DNA of 64,000 nt from the NCBI RefSeq assembly GCF_003970385.1, contig NZ_RXZH01000002.1, positions 372,001-436,000 on the forward strand, written 5' to 3'. The notes beneath the pieces are model-generated. The model saw only the letters and a program-made list of their open reading frames with translations, made no database searches and was not told the origin of the DNA. This stretch comes from Vibrio aquaticus (GTDB taxonomy: Bacteria; Pseudomonadota; Gammaproteobacteria; Enterobacterales; Vibrionaceae). Both the position numbers and the translations under genes were made by a program. Shown piece by piece: positions 8,332 through 16,409 of this stretch. Positions within the stretch are counted from its first letter, which is position 1. Each line of letters begins with the position of its first letter.

Positions 8332-9331
8332 GTTTATCGGTGGGAAGTTTAATAATTTGCAGCTTCCAATTGATGAATATTTGACGCTGTCGGGTAAAGA
8401 GTCATCAGAGAATGACAACGTCCTCCTCTTACCAGAAATTCTAGCCAATGACACTAACCTGGAGTTTAAGATTGAGTCCGGCGTTATTAATCTTTATGGA
8501 TTGAAGAAAAAAAACAAGGCTAAGAAGATAAAGTCAAACTTTATTTATAATGCCCATGGTTTGAAATTTTTCGTATACTTTTCAGGTGATAGAAATCCTA
8601 AGGAAAGTGTGAGTAAATTTAAGGCTATGATGCCTTTTTTTTGCATCTTTATGAGTTTAACTGTTCTTACTCACTTTCAAGTGAATAACTATTTGCTTAG
8701 TAAGAGGTCAGAAAAGTTGGCATCTTCTTTCAGTTTGTTCAATGGAGGATATTTTTCTGATGGAGTTCTAAAATTACCGTCATCAGAAGCGTTTCTTTAT
8801 TTATCTGAGCCTGCTAAAGCTATGAGTGAAGTGTCAAAAAGTAGCCATGATCGAATTAAAAATCTTTATATTTCTGTTATCTCGAGTTTCGATAATGAAA
8901 ACGTGGAATATGAGAAGGTTGAGCTCGCTGACTTTACTCAAATTATAGTTAATGATAACCGGGCGGAGAATATAGTAATGGAGGCGCTTGGTTCCAGAGG
9001 TATAACGTTTAAGTTAGTAGGCGACACATGGTTGGTTTCTGATTATCAAGCTGCCTCTGACGTAATTGAGTTTAAGGGTGTGAGTTTAAATGGCAAGAAA
9101 TTAAAAGAATCTCACAATTTTATTGAGCATATCGATAGAGAAGCGTTCTTTTATTCTATTTTTTATTCAAGTACTTCTGAATCATATATTTTCGATGATA
9201 AAAGAAAGTATTGGATAGGAAGTGAGGTACCGTTATTTGGAACTATCCAAGAGATACTAGATGATAAAATAGTTTTTAAATCTGGTAAGATTAATAGAGT
9301 TTATAATTATGATATAGGTGAGAGTGAATAA
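8318..9331 (+). CDS. sctD: SctD-like inner-membrane ring protein
   Basis: SctD proteins form the outer of the two inner-membrane rings. The 337-residue product has the expected single-pass plan: an N-terminal cytoplasmic domain with FHA-like strands (1-90), one membrane segment (about 102-122) and a large periplasmic domain (123-337). I start at ATG 8318 (MWFIEFIGG) because an FHA domain begins at once there; the frame also offers ATG 8303 and TTG 8300. It overlaps the previous gene by 14 bases and ends in TAATG with the next start. Similarity is by architecture more than motif; an SctJ-type lipoprotein is excluded by the lack of a lipobox. Confidence 0.6.
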   Translation: MWFIEFIGGKFNNLQLPIDEYLTLSGKESSENDNVLLLPEILANDTNLEFKIESGVINLYGLKKKNKAKKIKSNFIYNAHGLKFFVYFSGDRNPKESVSKFKAMMPFFCIFMSLTVLTHFQVNNYLLSKRSEKLASSFSLFNGGYFSDGVLKLPSSEAFLYLSEPAKAMSEVSKSSHDRIKNLYISVISSFDNENVEYEKVELADFTQIIVNDNRAENIVMEALGSRGITFKLVGDTWLVSDYQAASDVIEFKGVSLNGKKLKESHNFIEHIDREAFFYSIFYSSTSESYIFDDKRKYWIGSEVPLFGTIQEILDDKIVFKSGKINRVYNYDIGESE

Positions 9332-9846
9332 TGAGTAACGTACTTTTCGGTTCAGTTAACAACTGTCCATTGACAATGATTGATGATGTATTATCTGAGC
9401 ATAAAAATGTACGGTCCTTAGTAGCGGAAGACTTATCACAACAGATTGTTACTTTATCTTCAGCTATTGCTGAAATTAATAAGCTGTGGGGCGAACTTAT
9501 GGTTCTTGCACTGCCAAGTACAGACCCGAGTGACAATGGTGAGAGAGTTGACTTGACTGATGGGGGTGCAATTGAAGCTATATTGAATCAGCTTACAGTA
9601 CAAATTCGCACTGCATTAGACGATCCTTCTGCGGACTATACTGAAATTACAGCTGGAGAAGAAACGCCTAATTATGCTCAGCTACAACAGATGAATGCAT
9701 CAATGACTGCTTTATCTGACAAGATTCAAGTTGATATAGATACTTATCAACAAGAATTTAAAAATGAAATGACCACAATTACCTCGACACAAGAAGAAGT
9801 CAAGGAAATACGTCGTACTATTATTTCACTATCACAACCGGGGTAA
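9331..9846 (+). CDS. helical protein, possible EspA/SseB-like filament or tip component
   Basis: A 171-residue protein with no signal peptide or membrane segment. A hydrophobic N-terminal helix (about 31-60) and a long C-terminal heptad-like helix (about 115-165, ending EIRRTIISLSQPG) flank a polar middle part. That plan resembles EspA/SseB filament proteins, whose C-termini form the filament coiled coil and end in an RTISG-type tail. The resemblance is architectural and weak. It starts in the TAATG junction with the SctD-like gene. A secreted needle, tip or filament subunit is the best guess. Confidence 0.4.
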   Translation: MSNVLFGSVNNCPLTMIDDVLSEHKNVRSLVAEDLSQQIVTLSSAIAEINKLWGELMVLALPSTDPSDNGERVDLTDGGAIEAILNQLTVQIRTALDDPSADYTEITAGEETPNYAQLQQMNASMTALSDKIQVDIDTYQQEFKNEMTTITSTQEEVKEIRRTIISLSQPG

Positions 9847-9848
9847 AT

Positions 9849-10082
9849 ATGGACATTGATGTTGATATTGATATTGATATTGATATTGTTATTGCAAACT
9901 GCAAACTATCTTTAAATGAGCTAAATAATTTACAATCAGGTGAAATTAAAAATATTGAAAATTTCTCTCAATCTAGTGTTCAGCTTAAAAGCGGTAATCA
10001 ATTGGTCGCTGAAGGAACGCTATTAAACTTAGATGGGGAGTTCGTAGTAGCAATTGATGGTGTAAATGAGATTGAACAGTAA
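9849..10082 (+). CDS. SpoA-domain protein (SctQ C-terminal/FliN-like C-ring subunit)
   Basis: A 77-residue protein made almost only of a SpoA domain: IANCKLSLNELNNLQSGEIK (15-34), then a strand-turn with QLVAEGTLLNLDGEFVVAI (about 51-69). This is the FliN/SctQ-C pattern, where LxxGxxI and a short GxLVxxG turn recur. In many T3SS this piece arises by internal translation of sctQ; here it is its own gene, 9.2 kb from the SctQ-like N-terminal gene. The first codons are a near-perfect GATATT-type hexamer repeat giving MDIDVDIDIDIDIVI. It lies 2 bases after the previous stop. Confidence 0.85.
   Translation: MDIDVDIDIDIDIVIANCKLSLNELNNLQSGEIKNIENFSQSSVQLKSGNQLVAEGTLLNLDGEFVVAIDGVNEIEQ
9852..9889 (+). 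repeat. hexanucleotide microsatellite at a start of gene
   Basis: GATATT/GATGTT units repeat about six times directly after the ATG of the SpoA gene, encoding Asp-Ile/Asp-Val pairs. The 6-base unit preserves frame, so copy change would alter N-terminal length rather than switch the gene off. Confidence 0.85.
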
Positions 10083-10110
10083 TTTATAATACCTTCGTAG
10101 GAGTACAAAA

Positions 10111-10572
10111 ATGAGTGGAACAATTAGTAATATTTCTTTAACCACACCTAAAGAGATAAATAATAAAAAGGATTTAATGGATTCGGTTGATCTGTTAAGG
10201 ACAAATATTAAAACAGTACGAAATTCCTTTAAGGTTGATCCTGGTACGGAAAATGCGGCAAAAGCTAGGGCTGCTCTTAATTCTGTTGAAAATATTTTGC
10301 CTATAAACAGAGCACTGCAAGTAATGGACAAGCAGCTGACACAAGTGCAAAAAACTAAGACTATGCAGGCTACATATGAATACAATTTGGCTGATGTTCA
10401 ACTATTAATGGCCAGTCGTGAGTCTGAACTCTCTAGTAGCCAAATGAACGAGCTTCGAGAATTTGAAGGAAAATATAGAAACGTCATTGACCGTTGTAAA
10501 GGCCTATCTGAGGCGCCGATATCCCCAGGCACGCATAGTATAAACATGGATTACAGTTTTAAAGAATCCTAA
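10111..10572 (+). CDS. helical protein of unknown function, T3SS operon
   Basis: A 153-residue soluble, mostly helical protein, with a strong Shine-Dalgarno (TAGGAG, 7 bases before the ATG). No signal peptide, membrane segment or known motif is visible. Its place at the end of the operon next to the possible filament gene, and the strong ribosome site, would suit an abundant secreted or structural component, but that is inference. The IS256-family element begins 35 bases after its stop. Confidence 0.65.
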   Translation: MSGTISNISLTTPKEINNKKDLMDSVDLLRTNIKTVRNSFKVDPGTENAAKARAALNSVENILPINRALQVMDKQLTQVQKTKTMQATYEYNLADVQLLMASRESELSSSQMNELREFEGKYRNVIDRCKGLSEAPISPGTHSINMDYSFKES

Positions 10573-10606
10573 ATAAGGCTTAGAAGTCCTGATAATGGCG
10601 GTATTT

Positions 10607-11928
10607 GACTCTGTAAATAATCTGAGAGTGTCCTGAATTCTGTGTAACTGTCTAAACTTAAGCCTTAAAGGCTAAGGATGGACAATATGGATAAGAAAGC
10701 ACTCGAAGCTTTTGCTCGTGAAGCAGCAAAGTCAATTAAGACTGAATCTGATCTTGATGACTTCCGAAAAATGTTAACCAAGGTGACCGTTGAAACGGCG
10801 TTAAACGCTGAACTCGATGAGCACCTTGGATATCAAAAACACCAATCCAGAACCAGCTCCAACTCCCGCAATGGCTACTCGGGTAAGTCAATCATCACCG
10901 ATGATGGAGAAGTCGATATCGACGTCCCTCGCGACCGTGAAGCCAGCTTTGAACCTCAACTCGTACGCAAGCACCAAACTCGATTTCAATCCATGGACGA
11001 CAAGATATTGAGCTTGTACGCGAAAGGCATGACCACACGTGAAATCGTTGCAACGTTCAAGGAAATGTATGATGCCGATGTCTCTCCTACGCTAATATCA
11101 AAAGTAATCGACTCGGTGCTTGAGCAAGTAATTGAATTGCAGTCGAGACCTCTCGACGAAATTTACCCTATCGTCTATCTCGATTGTATCGTGGTTAAGA
11201 TGCGTCAAGATAAGCAAGTCATCAACAAAGCTGTCTACCTTGCATTGGGCGTGAACATGGAAGGCCAAAAAGAACTGCTCGGTATGTGGCTCTCTGAAAC
11301 GGAAGGTGCCAAGTTCTGGCTTAACGTGCTGACTGAGCTTCAAAACCGTGGGGTAAAAGACATCCTTATCGCTTGCGTTGATGGGTTAAAAGGCTTTCCT
11401 GACTCTATCAACACCGCATTCCCAGAGACGCAAATACAGCTCTGTATCGTCCACATGGTGCGAAACTCAGTTAAGTACGTCCCTTGGAAAGACTACAAAG
11501 CGGTGACAACTGACCTGAAGAAAATCTACCAATCAGCCACAGAAGATGAAGCTCTGCTGGCTCTAGAGCAGTTCTCTGACCGATGGGACAGTAAGTATCC
11601 TCAGATCAGCCGGTCCTGGACGGCACATTGGGACAACCTCAACACCTTGTTTAATTACCCAGAGGATATTCGCCGAGCAATTTACACGACTAACGCCATT
11701 GAATCTCTCAACAGCGTTATTAGAAAAGCGATTAAGAAGCGCAAACTCTTCCCAACGGATGAATCAGCTAGAAAGGTGATCTACCTGGCTATCCGAGATG
11801 CTTCCAAGAAGTGGACGATGCCAATTAGAAACTGGCGACAAGCTCTAAACCGATTTATGATTATGTTCGAAGACCGACTCACTGAATACATGTAACCCAG
11901 GCAGTTACACAGAATTATTTACAGGGGC
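10607..11928 (+). mobile_element. IS256-family insertion sequence
   Basis: Ends are imperfect inverted repeats. The right end reads CAGTTACACAGAATTATTTACAG (reverse complement CTGTAAATAATTCTGTGTAACTG). The left end has CTGTAAATAA at 10611-10620 and TTCTGTGTAACTG at 10638-10650, separated by 17 extra bases. Total length of about 1.3 kb and the transposase fit IS256. No direct repeat of 8-9 bp is visible in the flanks (GCGGTATTT against AATTTTTTC), which suggests later rearrangement or deletion beside the element. Confidence 0.85.
10678..11895 (+). CDS. IS256-family (mutator type) transposase
   Basis: A 405-residue full-length DDE transposase. It shows the N-terminal LGYQKHQSRTSSNSRNGYS region (50-68), VYLDCIVVKMRQ with the first catalytic Asp, ACVDGLKGFPDSINTAFP with the second Asp followed by QLCIVHMVRNS, and the C-terminal TTNAIESLNSVIRKAIKKR with the Glu. 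The frame is intact and all three acidic residues are present, so it may be active. The higher-GC, backbone-like codon use contrasts with the AT-rich genes on each side. Confidence 0.95.
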   Translation: MDNMDKKALEAFAREAAKSIKTESDLDDFRKMLTKVTVETALNAELDEHLGYQKHQSRTSSNSRNGYSGKSIITDDGEVDIDVPRDREASFEPQLVRKHQTRFQSMDDKILSLYAKGMTTREIVATFKEMYDADVSPTLISKVIDSVLEQVIELQSRPLDEIYPIVYLDCIVVKMRQDKQVINKAVYLALGVNMEGQKELLGMWLSETEGAKFWLNVLTELQNRGVKDILIACVDGLKGFPDSINTAFPETQIQLCIVHMVRNSVKYVPWKDYKAVTTDLKKIYQSATEDEALLALEQFSDRWDSKYPQISRSWTAHWDNLNTLFNYPEDIRRAIYTTNAIESLNSVIRKAIKKRKLFPTDESARKVIYLAIRDASKKWTMPIRNWRQALNRFMIMFEDRLTEYM

Positions 11929-12260
11929 AATTTTTTCAACTGCGTTTGATATTTATCATCTTTCTCAAGAAGCTTTTGTAGTTTCGAATGTGTTATGTCA
12001 TATCCAGTTTGATTGAACTTAATTCGTTTGGCTCTTGTTTTTGGATCTAAGCAAACTCTATGTGTATCGTTCCCTTCAAGTCTCTGTATTAGTTTGTCCT
12101 GAGCCTTGAGCTTTTCCCCAAGTTTTAATATTTCCTTGTCGTTGTCAGCTATCTTTTGTTTTATTTTATCGATATTTTCACTCAATTTATGGCTTGTAGG
12201 GTTTTCTTTCGAACTGCTTCTAGTAAGTACGACAGATAGAACCTGATCCACTAAACTCAT
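11919..12260 (-). CDS. coiled-coil protein truncated by the IS256 insertion
   Basis: A 113-residue product starting at ATG 12260 after a GAGGA ribosome site. Residues 25-65 form a charged heptad-like coiled coil (ENIDKIKQKIADNDKEILKL). The final codons (KKLPL-stop) are read from the right end of the IS element, whose CTGTAA supplies the stop; the original C-terminus is missing. It follows the 451-residue gene on the same strand, with a very similar leader (ATATGAGGAA), so they were probably one unit. Function unknown; likely part of the secretion island. Confidence 0.65.
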   Translation of the reverse strand: MSLVDQVLSVVLTRSSSKENPTSHKLSENIDKIKQKIADNDKEILKLGEKLKAQDKLIQRLEGNDTHRVCLDPKTRAKRIKFNQTGYDITHSKLQKLLEKDDKYQTQLKKLPL

Positions 12261-12446
12261 ATTACTTCCTCATATTTAAAACGTGCTACTAAATTCCCAT
12301 GCCTATAGGCAGTTTGGTACAACTCTACCGCTATGATATGGGTCTACTTATCGTTATTCTTTCTTCATAATAACTAATGTTTTAATATTATCATTTGAAG
12401 TGTTAATGTAAAAACCAACATAAGCTTATTATACTGGCCTTTGGCC

Positions 12447-13802
12447 TTAGATATTTCTTGAAGAAGCTAGCCTCTGATCCTTCATAATTTGTAACCAATA
12501 TTTTAATGTTTGTTGTATTACTTTTGTTGCATCACCGACTCGGTTCAATTCAGCTATTTCGTCTTCAGTGAGCTCACGAGATGGGAAGTTTTCAAAATGT
12601 AAAACAAGATGACTACTTTTGATACCAGCATTCGCTCCTTGGTTGAAATCTAGTTGGCCCCCTGTATCAAACGACCAGCCTGGTGAAGATGAGCCACCAT
12701 GCGGAAATTTTGCAACAATATAAGCATCTAACTCGCCGTCAGCGACACTGAGTAAGTTTTCAATATATGCTGCATCATTTGTGAGTAGGCCCGACCATTC
12801 ATCTTCAGATATCCCTTCAGCTGCTGCGCCTGCGAGAATATACAACTTATGTACCGGAGATATTTTTTCTACGGCTGCACCTTGCTCAGAAAAGCTAACG
12901 TTTGGTATGCTAAGGTTAACGTCACCCGATGTGTCCAAGTAATTTGTTCCAGCGACTCTTAGCGCATTAGAATTCGCTGTTGAACTCGAAAAAAAATCTA
13001 TAACCTGAGCTGTAACACTGTCAACTGCTATTTTTCCACCCACCTCACTTGATAGTGTGTGGACGAGGTCATCGAGAAACCAATTAATGATATCTTCAGG
13101 TGACTCAGATCCAATACCTTGATACTTAGCATGAGCCCCGCTACCAAAGTTTTCAGTAATGTTTCCCGTGTATTTTTCCAATTGCGCATCAGTTAGACCT
13201 AGCATACCACCGATATCGAGCCCCCAGGCCGCCTCGTTGTGTGCCATATCTAAGATCATTAGTTGCATTATATCTTCGTATTCAGTCTGTGTTAGAGACG
13301 GCGTGGCCAGCAGATCATCTAGCATTATATCCAACATGGGATTGATCACTGCACTTCCCCCTTGAGTCCACGCAGATATATCAGACACTAATTGAGATTG
13401 GTCCATTACGCTATCAGCTAATTTTTTTGCTATATCGTACTCGGCGAGGGTTGTACTACTCATAATACCCATGCCACCGGATGTTTGCGACGGAGAACTT
13501 AAGATACTCATGCCACTTGGTTGTTGCGATGGAGTACTCATAATACCCATGCCACCAGATGGTTGTGATTGACTCTTCATAACAGACATCATAGACACCA
13601 GTCCGTCAGTTTGAGATTGGTGAGCCTTAGATAGTGAACTTATATGCGTCTCGATATTTTTAGGCTCTACATTCAAGTGCCCATCAGCTTCTATAAACAG
13701 AGACTCTGCTTCAATTAAGGGTGAAACATCCGTTTTTTTGGCCCCTACGGTAGGGATAGCTTGTGTCAATACCGAGGGGTACTGAGAAATCAACGCACTC
13801 AC
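12447..13802 (-). CDS. 451-residue putative secreted protein of the T3SS island
   Basis: Starts at GTG 13802, with GAGGA 7 bases upstream. There is no Sec signal or clear membrane segment. The first 130 residues are Ser/Gln-rich and polar, as in type III secretion signals, and hold three imperfect repeats around SGGMGIMS (about 80-116). The middle (135-330) is acidic and helical. The end (about 410-451) is an amphipathic helix finishing QTLKYWLQIMKDQRLASSRN, somewhat like C-terminal helices of needle or tip proteins. Effector, tip or translocator are all possible. No catalytic motif was recognised, and the operon partner downstream is truncated by the IS. Confidence 0.6.
   Translation of the reverse strand: MSALISQYPSVLTQAIPTVGAKKTDVSPLIEAESLFIEADGHLNVEPKNIETHISSLSKAHQSQTDGLVSMMSVMKSQSQPSGGMGIMSTPSQQPSGMSILSSPSQTSGGMGIMSSTTLAEYDIAKKLADSVMDQSQLVSDISAWTQGGSAVINPMLDIMLDDLLATPSLTQTEYEDIMQLMILDMAHNEAAWGLDIGGMLGLTDAQLEKYTGNITENFGSGAHAKYQGIGSESPEDIINWFLDDLVHTLSSEVGGKIAVDSVTAQVIDFFSSSTANSNALRVAGTNYLDTSGDVNLSIPNVSFSEQGAAVEKISPVHKLYILAGAAAEGISEDEWSGLLTNDAAYIENLLSVADGELDAYIVAKFPHGGSSSPGWSFDTGGQLDFNQGANAGIKSSHLVLHFENFPSRELTEDEIAELNRVGDATKVIQQTLKYWLQIMKDQRLASSRNI
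13438..13575 (-). repeat. coding repeat (GGMGIMS/GMSILS units)
   Basis: Three related units of about 16 residues (PSGGMGIMSTPSQQ, PSGMSILSSPSQ, TSGGMGIMSS) lie in the N-terminal part of the 451-residue protein, with matching DNA stretches. Confidence 0.75.
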
Positions 13803-13999
13803 TGTATATTCCTCATATTTTAAATCTTACAGTATTGCATATTATTAATGTATTCCCATGTCAATGTCCATTGCTTTTTGGTGTAAATAATAAACACAAC
13901 GTTTTTTAGACTTCTTAACAATTTCTTTGGCGCTAATACGTGAGCAAAAGTAGGAGATCGACAATATGTAAACACTAGAGGGTTGAGCAGCGCCGCTTA

Positions 14000-14884
14000 G
14001 CCATTCTGGAAAACAATAAAACCTTGGTGCTAGAGAATGATCAAGTGGATCTAAGTACACTTGAAGAGTTAGACAATGCAAAAATAAGCACCGCGTCTAC
14101 GCGAGCAACAGTGGCCCAATATCAAGAGAATCTTGAGAAGAGCAAGCGCATTCAGAATGGAAACATTCTGGTTTCACAGCTGAACCGAACTTTCCATTAG
14201 TGCTGCGTGAGACGCCATTAGCAAGTGCACAAGCTAAACTTGAAAATGCACAAGAATCCAAGAAAAATCGCAAAACGATTTAGAAAAGACAGAAATTCCT
14301 TGGCTTAACTGATTCAATCAAGACTCTGGTCTGTACAAGAAAGCTTAGAACGAGAGATGAGTTTTCTTGGATATGCTAGCCATGAGTTAAGAACGCCGAT
14401 AGCTGTCACCCGAAACAACTCGGAATTGCTGTGTAAGATGATCTCAAAAGGCATTCCGTCGGAAAAACAACTCGTGGTACTAGATCGAATCGAACGTGCG
14501 GGTTTCACCATGACCGATCTCACAGAGACCCTGCTTTGGTTGAACCAGCCAAGAAGGTAAGTCTAAACAAGTTCACGCTGGTGGGCTTACACAGCAAGTG
14601 GAGACGACATAAAGTGAATACAGACGATTCAAGGCTCGAACTTCCTGAAGGCTTATGTCATTTCGTGATAACAAGTCTGATATGAACGTATCTCATCATA
14701 CTCAAAATGGGGAAGTAGGAATTGTCCAGAAAGGCAAGGAGCTTTCGATTGTAAACCGTAATCTGAGCAAGAATACCTTGGTTTTGGGCTCGGTCTAGAA
14801 TTGACCAAGCGCTTAATCAGTCAATATGATTGGACATATACCACAGCGCAAATTGACTCTGACTGGGAAGTTGATGTCAGTTGA
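14000..14884 (+). pseudogene. broken sensor histidine kinase gene
   Basis: The plus strand holds separated pieces of one kinase. These are a helical linker region (about 14010-14200), an intact HisKA box (14357-14560, FLGYASHELRTPIAVTRNN with the phospho-accepting His), and the end of an ATPase domain (about 14780-14884, LGFGLGLELTKRLISQYDW in frame up to a TGA). Stops and frame shifts separate them, and most of the sensor part is lost. It marks the junction between the AT-rich island and the chromosomal backbone. Confidence 0.75.
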
Positions 14885-14935
14885 TAGTTTGGGGTCAATA
14901 AGCCTATCATTTGGTGAAGTAGAATAACGATTAAA

Positions 14936-14972
14936 AAATGCCAGTCACTTTTTAACTGTCTGGCATTTGGTT
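14936..14972. terminator. bidirectional terminator
   Basis: AAATGCCAG and CTGGCATTT form a 9-bp stem with A-rich and T-rich flanks, between the kinase remnant and the end of aspC. Confidence 0.75.
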
Positions 14973-15008
14973 TATTTACAGGCTCTTTTTCGTTATTAAC
15001 GTTAACTA

Positions 15009-16199
15009 TTACAGAACAGCTGCAATACCTTTACACAGTGGCAGCATGTTCGCTTTAGTCATGCCAGCAACACTGATACGGCCTGAACCTACAATGTAGA
15101 TAGCAAACTCGTCTTTAAGACGGTTAACCTGCTCTTTGCTTAGACCAGAGAATGAGAACATACCGTTTTGGCGTTCGATGAAGCTAAAGTCAGCGTCTAC
15201 GCCTTGCTCTTTCAGTGTGCGAACGAACAGTTCACGCATCTCTTGAATGCGGTCACGCATCTCGGCAACTTCCGCTTCCCATTCTGCACGAAGTTCAGCA
15301 TTGTTTAAGATCTGCGTTACAACAGCACTACCGTGAGCTGGTGGGTTAGAGTAGATAGAACGGATGATCGCTTTAACTTGTGAAAACGCCGTGTTTGCTA
15401 CTTCGCTTGATTCTGCAACAAGAGTGAAGGCACCAACACGCTCATTGTACAGACCGAAGTTCTTAGAGAACGAGCTCGCTACTAGGATTTCTTTGTTGTA
15501 TTTAGCAAAGATACGTAGGCCTTGAGCGTCTTCTTCAACGCCTTTTGCAAAGCCTTGGTAAGCGAAGTCGAATAGAGGAAGCAGTTTCTTCTCTGCAATG
15601 AGCTTAGCCAGTGTTTCCCACTCTTCAGCTGTTGGGTCGATACCGGTAGGGTTGTGACAACAGCCGTGTAGAAGAACGATATCACCTTCTGCTGCTTTAG
15701 ACAGATCAGCAACCATAGAGGCAAAGTCTTTGTCTTTCGTTTCAGCATTGTAATAGCTGTACTGAGCCGTTTCGATACCCGCTGCGGTGAATACACCATT
15801 GTGGTTAGCCCACGTTGGGTTACTGATCCAAATTTTAGCATCGCCTAGTTGACGTTTGATGAACTCACCTGCGACGCGAAGTGCGCCCGTACCACCCGGG
15901 GCTTGAGCTGTTTTACCACGTTGCTGCGCAACGATTTCAGAGTCTTCACCAAATAGCAGTTTTTGAACAGCTAATGCGTACTCTGCAGTACCTTCGATTG
16001 TTAAGTATGATTTGGTTTTTTCCGTTTCAACCAATGCAGCTTCGGCTTTCTTAACCGTTGCAAGAACCGGTGTTTCACCTTGTTCATTTTTGTAAATACC
16101 AACGCCTAGGTTGATTTTTTCTGAGCGAGTGTCTTTTTTAAACTCTTCAGTAAGGCCAAGAATAGGGTCCGCAGGAGCAGCAACTACTTTTTCAAACAT
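15009..16199 (-). CDS. aspC: aspartate/aromatic aminotransferase AspC
   Basis: A PLP-dependent class I aminotransferase, 396 residues, which moves amino groups between aspartate (or aromatic amino acids) and 2-oxoglutarate. Seen: [15 protein letters not shown] near the N-terminus, [35 protein letters not shown] and the PLP-lysine motif [17 protein letters not shown] use ATG 16199 ([12 protein letters not shown]), which matches the family length and has GGAT upstream, rather than the ATG three codons earlier. It stands alone, facing a terminator at 14936-14972. Confidence 0.93.
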   Translation of the reverse strand: MFEKVVAAPADPILGLTEEFKKDTRSEKINLGVGIYKNEQGETPVLATVKKAEAALVETEKTKSYLTIEGTAEYALAVQKLLFGEDSEIVAQQRGKTAQAPGGTGALRVAGEFIKRQLGDAKIWISNPTWANHNGVFTAAGIETAQYSYYNAETKDKDFASMVADLSKAAEGDIVLLHGCCHNPTGIDPTAEEWETLAKLIAEKKLLPLFDFAYQGFAKGVEEDAQGLRIFAKYNKEILVASSFSKNFGLYNERVGAFTLVAESSEVANTAFSQVKAIIRSIYSNPPAHGSAVVTQILNNAELRAEWEAEVAEMRDRIQEMRELFVRTLKEQGVDADFSFIERQNGMFSFSGLSKEQVNRLKDEFAIYIVGSGRISVAGMTKANMLPLCKGIAAVL

Positions 16200-16345
16200 A
16201 ATCGTCATCCGTGTTAATCGAAGGGGAAGATATATAACTGAGTTATTTATACCTGTCTAATCAGGCTGAGACAACAGCCAGAGGGAAGAAAGTGGTGAAA
16301 TATAAAGCTTTAGCTATCCCAGTGAAAAAATCACGCCATTTAATG

Positions 16346-16382
16346 CAACTATCCCTTAGCAAAGTAGACTAGGGGATAGCTC
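16346..16382. terminator. hairpin between HD-GYP gene and aspC
   Basis: AACTATCCC and GGGGATAGCT pair as an imperfect 8-9 bp stem with a loop of about 16 bases. A second small stem (CTCAA-TGGG-TTGAG, 16381-16394) is next to it. No strong T-run is present, so the terminator role is uncertain. Confidence 0.4.
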
Positions 16383-16409
16383 AATGGGTTGAGTATTGCG
16401 ACAAGTCGG

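Noticed and set aside
13845-14081. 78-codon minus-strand frame
   Set aside because: Antisense to the kinase remnant, no ribosome site, no family.
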